Assembly: GCA_947471745.1 (NCBI GenBank)
Contig: CANJKZ010000064.1
Coordinates: 1,211,501 to 1,275,500 of the forward strand
Source of the DNA: Closterium sp. Naga37s-1
Lineage: Eukaryota; Streptophyta; Zygnematophyceae; Desmidiales; Closteriaceae
Length of the DNA stretch: 64,000 bases
Reading direction: 5' to 3'
Numbering within the stretch: the stretch's first letter is position 1; every line of letters starts with the position of its first letter. Position numbers and translations under genes: made by a program. A model generated the notes under the pieces. That model saw only the letters and a program-made list of their open reading frames with translations, was not told the origin of the DNA and searched no databases. This document shows positions 45,521 through 58,258 of this stretch, piece by piece.

Positions 45521-46628
45521 TCAGAACCGCTCAATCTTGTCCGCCTTTATCACCGGGCTGGCCTTAGCAATGGCTTCACGACCTGCCGCCTTGTAGTCAA
45601 ACGAGCACTCGTGCTTATCCGAGTAGCGGTGGAGGGAGCAGAAGAGACCTTCGCAGCGACATTTGAACCCTGTGAGCCCCACCCTCCGTTTGCACACTAA
45701 GCAGCGGTTGGGAGCAGACGGCTGTGCGGCACCAGGCTGGGAGGGAGGAGCGGCAGCAGCCGCCGAGGCAGCGGCTGCAGCGGACGCGGTTACTGCTGCA
45801 GCTGCAGCTGCTGCTGTGGCGGTGGTGGTGGTGGATGGCTGTGATATCGATGGAATCTCTGCCGTCGACTTGCCTGACACGTCAACGTCCATGGATCCTG
45901 GTGATTCGCAGAAAAGTTGAAAGAAAAGATTCCCGATAAACTTAGCGATTGATACATTCGCATCAGCAAACCCGTGAGGGGGGGGTGGCGAGAGAGAGGA
46001 AAAGCGAGATTGACACCGACAGTGGAATTGACAGCGCGAAGGAGAAATACCAAGGGTGAGGGAGAGAGAGAGCGAGAGAGCGAGAGAGAGAGAGAGCAAG
46101 AGGGGGAGCGAGAGAGAGCGAGAGAAAGAAGGGAGCGAGAGCGAGAGCGAGAACGAGCGAGAGAGCGAGAGAGAGCGAGAGAGAGCGAGGGAGAGCGAGG
46201 GAGAGCAAGAGAGCGAGAGAGAGCGAGAGAGAGGGAGATACTTCAGGAGACAGTGAAGGACGGTAAGAGCGGTCAGCAAATTTTAGCTGAAATGATAGAA
46301 TCTACAAGGGGGGACGAAATTTAACGGAGGCCCACAGCAGAAGCGCAGAAGTGGCGAGTATACAAACAGGCAAGCTATCACGCGGTAGGAAAAAAAAAAG
46401 TTACACGCGGAGAAGAGTAGTACCGGCACCAGACGCTTTCCCAGACGATGCTGCGGACGCGGACGACGATGCTACAACGTGAGACGATTTAAGCACGTAA
46501 TCTCGATAACACTTGGAGCACATGTTCATCGTCGTTGCGCTGCCGAAGAAACCGCAGTTATTCACGCAGAGTATGCTTCGCTCTGGCTGGTGGCAATCGG
46601 CAGAGCCCTGCTCCCCGTCGCGAGCCAT
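45521..46628 (-). CDS. A20/AN1 zinc-finger stress-associated protein, 193 aa
   Basis: Two exons: 46628-46424 and 45897-45521, in phase. N-terminal A20 finger at residues ~21-40 (C-x3-C-x11-C-x2-[21 protein letters not shown]), then a Ser/Ala linker. The C-terminal AN1 finger is at ~134-171 (CLVCKRRVG...[24 protein letters not shown]), followed by the usual [25 protein letters not shown] tail. Size and A20-then-AN1 order are those of plant SAP proteins (~170 aa), which bind ubiquitin through A20 and act in abiotic stress responses. The start is the ATG giving MARDGEQ; an upstream in-frame ATG at 46658 is less likely because the family starts close to A20. It is convergent with the kinase gene. 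Confidence 0.95.
46056..46235. repeat. (GA)n-rich array in the A20/AN1 intron
   Basis: GAGA/GAGC repeats on the plus strand, hence a CT-rich tract on the transcript strand upstream of the exon 2 acceptor. Confidence 0.92.
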
Positions 46629-48624
46629 CGCTGATGATGTAAAACTAAAAGGTGACACAAGAAACTGCTACTATACAAAAAGCAACAACTACGTGTTCGG
46701 AACCTCTGCGAGCAAGGCGATCCTAAAAAACGGCTACAAACAAGATGCTTCAATCGATGCTAAGAACTATCGTAGAATTAGACTAGGAAAAAAAAAACCG
46801 CTGTCCTCGCACCTTCAGTCTCCTCGCAGATCAACCTAGGGAGGAATGGCAACAAACGAACACTGACGGTAAGCAACAGCCAACAGCCGTGGCCTAAAAA
46901 CCCTCGTCCCTGACAAAGCAGACGACGAGACGACCCTCCCACTCCCCTTCCCCCAGCTAGTCCACCTTTCTGTGAAACTCCGATTCTGTCGACTGCTAAA
47001 GAGGCCCTTATCCGCCATGCCAAGCTTTCAACAAGCCCGTCCTCCTCGCCTCGCCTCGGCTGCTCCCCCTTCCACTCCCCGCCATATGATATCACCTTTT
47101 TCAACTAGCCTTGAAATTTCCTGCCCGTTTTGCAAACTCCTACAACTGCATGCCATTGGCTGCTACCCCTACATGGATCACTCCACTCCACATCTTTTCT
47201 CTCTGTGTTCAGACCGAGGGGAGGTGGATACTGTTGGGGCAGCCAACGAAACGCCTCTGACAGGTTTGATGTTACGGTGAGGGTTCGACGCAATCAAACA
47301 GCCTCGATTGACCCCGTCTGGTTGGTGTGTGCGACCTTGGACGTTCCGTGCCAGCCGATAGCTTGCCCCAAACCAACACGTCACCTTTGGCCAATACACA
47401 ACGGGCTGGAGCGTTTCAGGGAGGGCGCCACGGCAAGCAGGGCTCCACATCGCGCCACGCGTAATAATGAAATTCGGCTTGCGTCACCATGCACTGGTGC
47501 CACGAACCAAAATCGAGAATATCGGAGGGTGCTAGGCAAATCCAACCACCGCCAATGACGCCTTCATTACTCGATAACGAGGTTATGCAAACTCAGGCGG
47601 AGTAACTCCAGAGCAATGTTTAGGTTATTTTGGAGTAAGCATCCAAGCTATCCAACCAATTTCCGCGTAGCGATTCAACCGTGTCTCCCTGTCCGCATCA
47701 CACTCCCCTGTGTTGGGGATAAAGTAGATATTTACATTTCAAGAAATTACATCTCTAGTCTTCCGCTGCAAATACCGTATTACACAAGGACTAATCGCTA
47801 AACGATCCTAAGGGCTTTTCTCAGCCCAACACCCTGAATGATCATACCTTAGCTTCAAATTAATCAACCACCCTTCTCACCCGATATTTTTTGTACCTAA
47901 ATTAGCCAAGCTTGTTGTGCGGTATCAAATGTCATTCAACTCCGCTAACATTGCTTTGCAATCCAGTGCGGTGAGAGGGGGGGGGGGGGGGGGGGGGGCT
48001 TTTCAGGAATGTGCAGAAGACTACCGTACCTACCTCATCTTGAGAGTAGTACTCGTTTTTTAAAGGTGGCAAGAAATATGCCCTCCAAGAGAACCCCTGG
48101 TTACAATGCCAGATCCCTAGATTAGTCCAGGGTGGCCCCACCAGTTGACAGCTGTGGGATGTGAGAAGCCCAATGGCTACACAGGGTAGCTCCAGGATTT
48201 TTGAAATGAGGCCACACGACCTGCTTTCATTGTAGTCTGTTCATGGTTGACAGGCCAGTATTCATCAAAAGTTTGGTGTGACCATGCTCCCCCTCCAGCA
48301 GGCATCTCCCAAACATTCACCAAAGCTGTGAAGAACTATGTCATGCTTTCAAGCGATTGCACCTCTAACTGAGGACGGACAGGATTCTGTATACTGGCCT
48401 AATTGAGAGTTGTAGTAGGCTTTAGTCATCACAGCTTTAATGCCTGGAAGTTCATGTACAGGAACACATCTCCAGGCAATGCAAATGGGGCAACACGGGC
48501 AGTCAACAACCACCAGATACCTTTCAGTATGAGAATGAAAGCCAATGGGCGTCCGTCAGGGCTGTTAATGCCTCTCCAGCACGGAAGAGCGACTTTCGCG
48601 ATTCAGGTTCGTATTAGAAATCAG
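46629..48624. other. Intergenic region, 5' of A20/AN1 and 3' of the VOC gene
   Basis: About 2 kb without a supported gene. It contains a run of 22 G at 47977-47998, which is also a likely assembly-uncertain spot. Short open frames here (for example 47130-47558) lack domains and overlap each other on both strands. Confidence 0.6.
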
Positions 48625-49351
48625 TCATTCTTTAGCAGCTTCCTTCGGGGCTTCTGGCTCAGCTGGTTTTTCGCCATTCTCAGCCTCCGCCTTAGCCTCT
48701 TCCTTGGTCTCGACAGGCTTCAACAAACCCCACTCAAAACCAAAAGGGTCAATAAACTTGCCATAACGACGACCCCAGTCCTGTTCAGACACCACCAGAC
48801 TGGCCTTTGCTCCCTTGGCAATAGCCTTGGCAAAAATCGGATCTGGATCACTGCACTCGACTTGAATGGTAAATGTGGTTCCCTTCAATGCCGACGGAGG
48901 CCTCTTGCCACCCCTGCACCAGAAAAACGACTTCGATCAGGGATTAACGAAGAGCATGATAGTCACACAATACTCTGGCTTGCGTGTAGCCAATTTAGGT
49001 AAAACACAGCATCTACAGTTACAGCGAAGAAACGCAATTGGGACAAAACGATACACGCGACGTCATCATCGCTGAATGAACAACTTACTCAACGGTGGCC
49101 CCGTGACCAGTGTCATCTGCAAGCTTGATCTCCACATCTCCGAGCTTCAGGTGAGCGTGATCAATCAGAGGCTCATCCTGACCAGCCTTTCTCTTGCCGT
49201 AAATCTTTGCAACCTCCTCAAAGCCGAAGACATCCTTATACCACGCAACGGCTTCGCCAGCTCTCGGAGGATCAATGGAAAGAATAGGGTGGAGAGACTT
49301 GAAGGTCACAACTTTCACGGGCATTTCGCCATCAACGACTTCACCAGCCAT
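48625..49351 (-). CDS. Glyoxalase-like VOC-superfamily protein, 183 aa
   Basis: Exons 49351-49089 (donor GTAAGT) and 48913-48625, in phase. The first half reads FKSLHPILSIDPPRAGEAVA, WYKDVFGFEEVAKIYGKRKA and LKLGDVEIKLADD; the second TTFTIQVECSDPDPIFAKAI and the hallmark FIDPFGFEWGLLKP. This is the paired beta-alpha-beta-beta-beta fold of vicinal oxygen chelate proteins. It resembles plant glyoxalase I-like proteins of the At5g48480 type rather than true glyoxalase I; the usual metal His/Glu set is not evident, so catalysis is unproven. A Glu/Ala/Lys-rich ~25-residue tail ends the protein. The start chosen is MAGEVVDG; an upstream in-frame ATG at 49513 would add a Ser-rich leader. Confidence 0.9.
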
Positions 49352-50400
49352 GATTGTGTAAGATGACGACCAGACAGCGGAAATGTCACTGTCTGAAGAT
49401 GTGGAATTGGCAAATTTGTCACCGATGTCTGGTTTGAATTGAGGAAGATGTAGTTCTTTGAAAAGGGAGGGGCGGGTGGGGGGGTGAGGAGCAACCAAGG
49501 ACTCACACGTCACCCCACTAACGTCCGTGATTCAAGGGAAGAATTGAACACGTCGACTGCCAGCCCACCTCGGCTCCACTTCAAATTTCCCTCAAAGGGG
49601 GGTGTAGCTCAGGAGGAATATCTTTCGCGAAACTCCACGATTCCGCGTCAGCTCTTGCTTCGTGTCACGCGGGAGATCCCCGAGAGTAACCAGATTAGCC
49701 TAGGGTATATTCGTACTCCTACGGAACAATTGGAATGAACTGGTCCAGTTCAGCTGAGAATGTAGCAATCTCTATTTGAGAATCCAAAAGATGATATAAA
49801 ATATTCACATATTTCTGCCCTAATAGCATGGACATGATACTGCACGTGTTTGATAATAAAAGTACACGTATTCTTCAAAGGCATTGAGAAATACGCATGT
49901 GAATGATTGGTTGGGGCATAACGATTTTCAAGGCATGATTCATAGTCTGGTCAACGAGCATAGCGTAGGGTAGAAATTTGCAGTTTCAAGTATGAAAAGT
50001 CGTGAAGCACACAGTAATTGTCACTGGCTGTAAGAGTTGCTCATTCAAAATAAGGACCCCCTCAATAACGCATTGAGCGTGAACCCATCTTCTCTAGTGC
50101 AGATCTCGGTTTCCGTTTTCCGGCTTCAACAAGCTGGTTTACTCTCCAGTTGAAACCTAACGGTAACGATTCGAATCGAATTCTATTTTTCTCTGGGACT
50201 GGAACTCGACTGTCGGAGCCAGCAGCAAATAAAATTCTGCACCAGCAATAAGATCTCCGTACTAGGCTTACTTTCTAGGCGTTCTCGGATCTCCTTTCCA
50301 GGCTTACTTGACTCGCTGCATACCCTTATAGAGCTTCAGCAAACAGTGAGCTTGACTGCAGGCAGCGCGTGTTCTTTGGCAGCCAGGAAGAGAGAGAGTC
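49352..50400. other. Divergent promoter region of the VOC (-) and CCCH (+) genes
   Basis: About 1 kb, markedly more A/T-rich in the middle (49740-50250). No ORF or repeat supported. A tRNA-like fragment at ~49601 (GTGTAGCTCAGGAGGA) was examined and does not fold into a tRNA. Confidence 0.6.
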
Positions 50401-53219
50401 ATGAGTTCGTCCGTAGGGCCAGCGGAGCGCGAGAGGCGGCCCACGGCGAAGATCCTCGTGTGCAAGGACTACGCGCGCGGCCGCTGCTCGCGGAGCGACT
50501 GTCGCTTCGCGCATACGTCTAGTATTCTCGGCGTGGAGCGCTCGGATGAAGGGTAAGGCCTAGTGTTCCTCCATGGGTGCCGATTCAAACCCTAATCTCG
50601 TCTCCTTAGTCGCTGCTCGAAAGTACAGGAAATGCACAAACACACAGTTGTTTTCTGTTTTATGGTTTCTCTCGCATTTGTTTTTTACTCTGTTTACCGT
50701 TCAGTGCTGCTTTTCCTTCCAGACCTGATCCGTGTGCGTGCCTAGCAGTTCTCCGCGTTCGCTTGCGTCATCTCGGCGTCTCGTGTACCAGAGCATTCTT
50801 GGCGCTCAGCACGCAACGTTCCGCGACGAGCACTTCATTCTAATATATTCTGTATCGCGGATATGTCTTTTTCCCTGGATGTGCCTTGTCGTATCGTCTC
50901 GTCTCGTGTCGTCTCGTCTGCTTTCCTGGCGCGGTGTGGCAGGGACGTGGTGTCCGTGTGCAACGACTTCCTGCGATCACGTTGCGCGCGCGCCACGTCG
51001 TGTCGGTACTTCCACCCGCCGCCGCATCTAGTCAGGTACTTCTTCACCCAGTGGTTATTATAGTCTACGCAACCGCAGCTCAGCAACGCAACCACGCAAG
51101 GAGAGCTCCAGCTGTGTGTGTGTGTGTGTGTGCTTGACAACCCGGCAGTGTCGTTCTGCCGAAGCCGTTTATTGTTCTTAAGGATGCGCAAGTGTCGTAT
51201 CCTGCATCGTGATCGCAGGCTGTTTATACCGTTTCGGGGAAGCCTCACGGTTTCGTCGAAGCTTCAGTTTCTTAAAAAAGAGTCCCGTCCTCCTGTTCGT
51301 CCATTCCCCACCGTCCTCTGACCTTTCCCACCTCCACCATAACTCATTTTCATTCCCCTCTCCCCCTCCCACTCCTCCCTCTGCTTCCTCACCTTTTCTT
51401 TTTACCCCCCTCCCCGCAACCCTGGCCGAACCCTTCCCCTCCTCCCCCGCTCCCCCCTCCCCTCCCTCCCCCGGCGGCCCTCCCTCTCCCCCTCGGCGCA
51501 GTGCGCTGGCGAGCAAGGTGGGCATCTCGCTGCCCGGCGACGTCGGGGACATGCTTCCGCAGCAGCCCTTCCTGCCCGCGCCCCCGCCCGCTTACCCCGA
51601 CGTGCGTTGCGCCTGCCCCAACTTCGCGCCTCCTTCCCTTTCGGCTCTACTTCCTCCCCCCTCTCTCCCCCCCACCCACCCAAGCCCCCACCCGTCGCGT
51701 TCCCTTTCATCCCACCCTGAACCCTCATCGCCTTGGCGGGTTACTCTCGCCCATCCCTTACGTGCGCCCTCCTACGCTCGCACTGGCTGCGTCGTAGTAT
51801 CGCCCTTGTCCTCCACCGCGTCACTACATACGCACGCACGCACGCACGCACGCACGAGCACCCACTGTTGCCGTACTTCACTTCACGCATCCCATCCGAT
51901 TCCCCTTTACGGATTCTTAATATTGTTACGAGCATACCCCCCTGCCGTCTCCCACCAAGTCCCTGGATCCACCACATTTTTCTGCCCCGTATCGTGTCTC
52001 TGGACATCCGCTTCCCACCATCCACTCAACTACACCCTCCGTGTTCAATACTCTCATCCCCCCGTCCTCTCTTTTCCACCCCCCCCCCACCCCCTCCCGC
52101 TTTCCTTCTTTCCCCCGTCTCCGTTTCCCCCTTTGTGTTCCCACCACTGCGCGCATCCCCAACCCGCAGATGTACTCTGCGCCCTCCTCGTATCTCGCCG
52201 CGGCCTACCCGCCCATGGCTCCCGCGGGCCGCCCCTTCACTCGCCCCGCACTCGAGGTAGGCTGGGCTCGCCCGCTCGCACCTCCTCCTTCCCTTCTCCT
52301 CCTCCCCTCGCCCCCTCGCTGCCCTTGCATCGTCGCTTCTCTCGTCGTCCCATTCTCCTTCCGCTGCCCTCCCACAGTCATTTTTATTATCCTCTCTCTG
52401 TCTAATCCTTCCCCCCCCCCCTCCCTCCCTCCCACTCCTCCCCCCCCCTCCCCCGTGCCTCCTTCCCGTCCCCCCACTCCCCCACTCCACCACACCCCTA
52501 CTCCCCCACTCCACACACCCCTACTCCCCCACTCCCCCCCGCGCACGGCCATCAGGTGTGTCGCGATTTTCTCAAGGGGCGGTGCTCGCGAGAGGCATCG
52601 GTGTGCCGCTACGCGCACACCAACCCCAATGCTGGCGACGGCAACCTCGTCACGGTCAGTGCCCGCCCTCCGCCCTGCCTCTCTTCCCCCCTGCCTCTCT
52701 TCCCCCGGTCTTTTCCCCCTGCCTCTCTTCCCCCGGTCTTTTCCCCCTGCCTCTCTTCCCCCCTCCCTCTCTTCCCCCTGCCTCTCTTCCCCCTGCCTCT
52801 CTTCCCCCTGCCTCGCTTCCCCCTGCCTCGCTTCCCCCTGCCGCGCTTCCCCCTGCCTCGCTTCCCCCTGCCTCGCTTCCCCCTGCCTCTCGTCCCCCTG
52901 CCTCGCTTCCCCCTGCCTCTCTTCCCTCTGCCTCGCGCCCCCCGGCATCTCCTCCCGGTGCCTAGCTTCCCCCTGCCGTTCTCCCCGTTGCCACTCTCCC
53001 CCATGCCTGACGTTTCTGCCGTTTTCTTAGATTGATAAAAAAAACTCTGCAAGGTTTCTCGCTCGTTTTCTGTCAGACCCCCCCCGTCCGCTCGTTGCCC
53101 TCCTTCTCTCGGGCCCCTCCCTCCCCCTGTCATCACCCGTCTCATACCCACACCACACCATCTCATACTGACACGCAAAGGATGGCACTTCCCCCTCTGG
53201 ACTTTCCTCGCTGCGTGTG

Positions 53220-53250
<31 letters not shown>

Positions 53251-56200
53251 ATGCATGCAGGTGTGTCAGGACTTTCTGAAGAACCGCTGTGAGCGCGCCA
53301 GCTGCCGCTACTACCACCCCGAGGAGGCTCTGCGCTCACGCATCAAGGATGTGAGTCACGCCGCCATCCATGCATGCATGCATGCACGCGCACATGCATG
53401 CATGCATGCACACAGGCAAGCGTGCATGCACGCACAATGGCACTCACACGCACATGCACGCACGCACACCGGCACACACACGTGCGCACATGTATGCGCA
53501 CATGCATGTAAACACACACACGTAAATGCACGCACATGCAAACAGTGAACCCACATTATTTTCTTCATGTCTTCCTTTCTCCCTACCGACCACGCATGCT
53601 GCCATGTCGATCATACCACGTTTCAACATCTCCTCTACCCGTTCCTCCTACCCCCTTCCACGGCCCGCTTCTCGCCCTTACATCTTCTTGTTCCCGCCCT
53701 CTCCCTCCTTCCATTCCTCCCCCCATTCCATCCACATGCGTCCACATGCGTGCATGTCCATGCATGTGCGTGCATGTCCATGCATGTGCGTGTATGTCCA
53801 TGCATGTGCGTGCATGTCCGTGCATGTGCGTGCATGTCCGTGCATGTGTGTGCATATCCATGCATATCCATGCATGTCCATGCATATCCATGCATGTGCA
53901 TGGGAGCAGGTACCAGTGAGTCGGCCGGGGCAGGGCATGGAGATGGATCCGTACCAAGCAGCGTACAGCGCTTATGCCGTCGCCAGCATGTACGAGAACC
54001 AGGTCAGACCACCGCATCCCACCGCTTCCCATCGCATCGCATTGCATCGCCTGTGCTGTGTGTGTGCGAAGGAGCGGGGAAGGAGGGACGCAGGAGGGCG
54101 GGTGGAGGGCCGAGAGTAGAGGGAATAGGGGAAAAGAAGGGGGGGGGGGGATGGGGTGTGATGCGTGCGTGTTGCCTGTGGCATGTGTTGTTGCATGTGC
54201 CGTGCATGCCTTGTGCCGCATTCTATATGCCGCTTGCCATGTGTTGCGCGCATGCCCTGTGCCGCATTCTATGTGCCGCGCATGCTATGTGCCGTGCCGC
54301 GCATCTTATGTGTGCACGGCAGCTTTCCTAGCGTCGTGCAGACGTGGGGTACGTACGTATGTGACCTAGCAAGCGACTTTTGAGGCGCCTCAAAAGTCGT
54401 TGTGCAGACGTGGGGTACGTACGTATGTGTGTGACCTAGCAAGCGCATTCATCGTGGCATGCCGTGATGCGTGTGTATGTGTGCATGTGTCGCTGGGTGG
54501 GCGCGGCGCGGCGGGGCGGGGTGGGTGGGGGGGGGGGGGGGGGAGATGCGTGTGCATGCGTGTATGTATGTGTGTATGTGTGTATGTGTGTGCGCGCGTG
54601 TGTGTCACATGCCCGCGCATGCATGCAGGCAGCAGCGGCGAAGAGAATGAGGATGGAGGAAGGAGGGGCGCCGGGAGTGGGCAATGCAGCGGCGGTGGCA
54701 TCGCTGGGCGGGGACGATGACAGAGTGCGCAAGTCGGGCCTAGACGTGGCGGTCCGTTGCCCCGCCCCCGCCCCCGCCCCGCCACCTCCTCCCCTCCTTC
54801 CCTCCTCCCCTGCCTGCCCTGCCCTCCCCTCCCCCCCCTTACCCCGCCCACCCGCTTCCCCTCGTCGCCCCGTCCCCCCATCCCCTCCTCCAACTTCTTT
54901 CCTCCACTCCTTCCCCTTCCGCCTCGTCCCTCTCCCCTCCGTCCCTCCCCCCACTTCGCACACACCCTGCCCACAGCCGTCTTTCCTCCTCTCGCACTGC
55001 TCTTCTCCTTTTCCCATTGCACGCTTTCTTGTCCAAACAACTTCCTCTCTCCACAAACCCCCTTCCTTTCCATCCGTTCCTCCCATCCCCTCCTCCCTCC
55101 CACCACCTCTCAGTCTCCCCGATCCCCTTTATTCCCCCATTTCCCCTGCTCGTGCCTCCCCCATGTGCCCATGCCCTGTGCCAGATGCCCTACTACTCCG
55201 CGCTGCCGCCCATGTATGGTTCACCAGGCATGCACCAGCTGCCCATGGGTGGCGGCTACCTCCCTGCGCCCTTCTACCCCGCCCAACACCCACGTGCGTG
55301 CGCTCGTACCCTACACGCACGCACCTCCCTCCCTCCCTCCCTCCCTCCCTCCCTCCCTGCTTGCTCCCTTCTCGTTTCCCTCTGCTCTCTCGTTCTCCCC
55401 CGCCCCCTCCTCCTCCTGCCGTCTTCCTGCGCTCTCTTCCTCTCCTTCTCCCCTGTTGTTTCGCTCGTACCCCCCCCACCCCCTCTCTCTCCCTCTCCTA
55501 CGGCCCACTCGGCCTCACCTTCACGCACTCTCGCTCGCATCCGCCTGTGCCCCCCTGGGCCCTGTCTGTCTCTGTTCCTCTAATTTACCAGTCTCAGTTC
55601 TTCTTGTCTCGTCCCTAAACCCTACTTTCAGCTCGTACGTCCGCCTCCCCATCTCAGCCACCCTTCCCCCTTTTTAGCTTCTCTTGGCCTTTCCCCATTC
55701 CAATCCTTTCCCTTCCATTCTTTCCCCTTCCACTCCTCCCCATGTCGCCCGGCCCTCCATCCTCCTTGCTTTTCTATCCCGTCCCGTCCCGTCCCATCCC
55801 ATCGCGACCCGTCCCTCCCGTCTCGTACTGTGCTGTGCTGTGCCGTTCGGGTTCGTCCCTAACCGCCCCCCCAACTTCCCCGACTCCCACTCCCCGGCCC
55901 TCTGGCACCAGGAGCAGCAGTGGCGCAGGACCGGCTGCCGGTGTGCCGGGACTTCATCAACGGCAAGTGTGTGCGCGGGGCGTGCCGCTACGTGCACCCC
56001 GACGAGCACGTGCAGGTGCGTTCGTGCCTCTTTGCCGCACCCGGGGGGTTCTGTGGCGTTGTTGGGGGGGCTCTGGCGGGAGGGGGCTGTTGCAGGGGGG
56101 GAGTTGTTGCTGGTGGGGTTGTGGCTGTGAGGGCTTTCGGCGGTATAGGGAGGAGGGAGGGTGGGGAAAGACAGGGAGGACGAGGGTTGCGTTGCGTTTG

Positions 56201-56504
56201 GGGAAGAGTGTGTTTTTTTAGCTAGGGTTGAAGTTTTTGTTCCCCGTCAGCTCCTTCTCTCTCCCTCCAACCAGCACCCTGTTTCTGAATACCATTGCTC
56301 GCCGTTCTTCCTCTTCTCTGCTCTCTCTCCCTCCCTCCCTCCCTCCTCCTCTCCCTCCCTCCTTCCCTCCCGCCGTCCCTCCTCGCCTGCACGCAGGTGG
56401 CGGACGGCCATGTGACGCTGTGTCGTGATGCTGCGCGCAACAAGTGTGAGAGGGAGAACTGCCGCTTCTACCACCCCGCCAAGCCCAGCGGAGGGGAGAT
56501 GTAA
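50401..56504 (+). CDS. Six-finger CCCH zinc-finger protein (muscleblind-like spacing), 385 aa
   Basis: Eleven exons, all in phase: 50401-50552, 50943-51035, 51502-51601, 52170-52256, 52556-52654, 53261-53350, 53910-54002, 54629-54751, 55185-55293, 55912-56015, 56397-56504. The six fingers have C-x7-C-x4/6-C-x3-H spacing, the spacing of muscleblind and ZC3H10-type fingers rather than C-x8-C-x5-C TTP fingers: CKDYARGRCSRSDCRFAH, CNDFLRSRCARATSCRYFH, CRDFLKGRCSREASVCRYAH, CQDFLKNRCERASCRYYH, CRDFINGKCVRGACRYVH, CRDAARNKCERENCRFYH. Linkers are Pro/Tyr/Met-rich (FLPAPPPAYPD, YLPAPFYPAQHP); exon 8 holds a basic AKRMRM motif followed by an acidic stretch. It probably binds RNA in splicing or mRNA control; the target is unknown. 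Confidence 0.93.
53730..53908. repeat. ATGCATGT-(C/G)-C/GTGC array before exon 7 of the CCCH gene
   Basis: Imperfect tandem CCATGCATGTGCGTGCATGT units (about 18-22 bp) ending at the exon 7 acceptor (GGGAGCAG|GTACCAG). A related TGCA-rich tract lies at 53365-53545 in the same intron. Confidence 0.9.
54335..54445. repeat. D-P-D unit in a CCCH intron
   Basis: Copies of GTGCAGACGTGGGGTACGTA...ACCTAGCAAG at 54336-54373 and 54402-54444 (the second with four extra bases) flank a perfect 26-bp palindrome at 54374-54399. Its core is CTTTTGAGGCGCCTCAAAAG, extended by CGA/TCG. The unit lies in intron 7, between exons 53910-54002 and 54629-54751. Confidence 0.94.
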
Positions 56505-57431
56505 CACGCTCCAATGACCACACTCGCACCATTCCCCACTTGTAATGCCCAGATACTTCGCATCCCCCTTCCCGCTCTTTCTTTTCGTCCCCCACCCCGT
56601 TTTCTCTCCCCTTTCCTCCACCGACCTTCCGCTTCCCTTTCCACTCTGGCTTCCTTGTCACCCTTGCATCCTCCCCCCCCTCCTTTAGTCCAACTCTCTC
56701 TCTTACACACCGTCCCTGTCCGTTGCCGCGTTTCCTCCCGTTCTCATGCCCCGCATCATCGTATGCCCGTTTTCCTGACTTTGCCAATTTCCCCAATACC
56801 CTGGCTGCAACCCCACACCCCCATGGCCCACGATTTCACTGTCTCGCACTCCCGTCGTCTAGCTCTGCGCTTTCTTTGTGCCGTGCAACCCCATCCTGAG
56901 TATGCTTTGCAGCATTGCTGCCTATTCCGGTCGCCCTGCGCTTACTTGCTCGCGCTCATGCGCAGCGCACCTCTTGCTTTTTCTCGTGCTCTTGCTCGTG
57001 CTTGTTGCTGTTCCTCGTGCTCTTGCCCTTGCCCTTGCCCTTGCCTGTGCGCCACCCGCTTGCCCTGCCTGCTCCGCTGCCCTGCCTGCTGTAACCATCA
57101 CAATCGCAGGCTGCTGCGGTTCTGCTCTTGCTCTATGGCTCTATGGCTCTATGGCGCTTCTCCCTCCCTTTGGCCGCCGCCGCTGCAGCCGCCGCAGCCG
57201 CCGCTGCACTGCCGCCACTACCGCTGCCATAAGCGGCTGTGCTGCTGTCGCTGCTGTTGTTGTCGCCGCCGCCGCTGCGCCTCCTTAGGCCGCCTGTTTC
57301 TCTGCCTGCTGCTCCCTGCTGCTGTGTGCACAGCTGCTCCAGCATGAGCATATCCAGCAAGCACACACACACCCACACACACGCACACCCACCCACCCAC
57401 CCACCCACCCACCCACACATTCGCACACACA

Positions 57432-57521
<90 letters not shown>

Positions 57522-58258
57522 CACACATTTTCTTGTGCTTTGCTAGGCAGGTTAATATAGAGTAGAGTTGCTTGCGTGCTTGCATGTGCCATGCTCACAA
57601 GCCATCCGTAGTGCTACCGCGGCTGCTGCTGCTACTTTCCCTTGCCCCTCTGTTTTGTCGTCACCCTGCATCGTTGGTTGCCTAACGAAATCTGGGTGTT
57701 CACTAGTAGTCCTGCAGTAGTTTTGTGGCTTCAAATTGTTTCTTGTGTGCCTTGCCATGCGTGCAATGCTCCTCTGCATCGTCCTAGTCTGGGCTGTCGC
57801 AATGTTTGCACGGCTCCCTCATTGGCCCCCCCCATCCCATCCAAGTTCCAACCAATCAATCCATCTCTCCTTTTCTGCTGTCCCATGCGATGGCACTCTG
57901 CAACGCTTTTGGTTGTTTGTCTGTTTTTAGTTGAGTACTAGGTTCCTGCATATGCAATGTGTTTAGTTTAGTTGAGAAGTAATGCATATGAAGGGCTCAG
58001 TACCGTAAATCATTTTATTTGTGTCTACAGCTCAGAAGATTCACAGCGCCTTGTGTATCCTTGGCCTTATAGCTACTGTATCGTAAATACTGTTTGTTGT
58101 CAGTGGCGGTAGTTTGAACAGTGATAAAATCCTAATCATCAATACCAAATGCAAGTCCTGCGTAATCACAAATGACGTGATCGTGTCATGAGTGACTCTG
58201 CGTTACCGTATCACAAATGAAGGGAGCTGCTCAAAATGATTCCAACCCAGGCTGGCAC
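56505..58258. other. Shared 3' region of convergent genes, with a (CA)n tract
   Basis: About 1.75 kb between the CCCH stop (+) and the membrane-protein stop (-). It contains a (CA)n microsatellite at 57421-57520, preceded by (CCCA)n. Open frames of about 280 codons near 56514-57347 are Leu/Ser/Cys-rich with no domain and are not called. Confidence 0.6.
57361..57520. repeat. (CCCA)n and (CA)n microsatellites
   Basis: ACACACCCAC and CCACCCAC units to ~57415, then an almost pure (CA)n run to 57520, in the intergenic region between convergent genes. Confidence 0.95.

Noticed and set aside
49595..49680. tRNA-like start (GTGTAGCTCAGGAGGA)
   Set aside because: No matching acceptor stem, anticodon arm or T-arm could be folded.
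56514..57347. Leu/Ser/Cys-rich open frame of 277 codons downstream of the CCCH gene
   Set aside because: Pyrimidine-rich 3' region with no domain, overlapping other equal-quality frames; likely UTR/intergenic.
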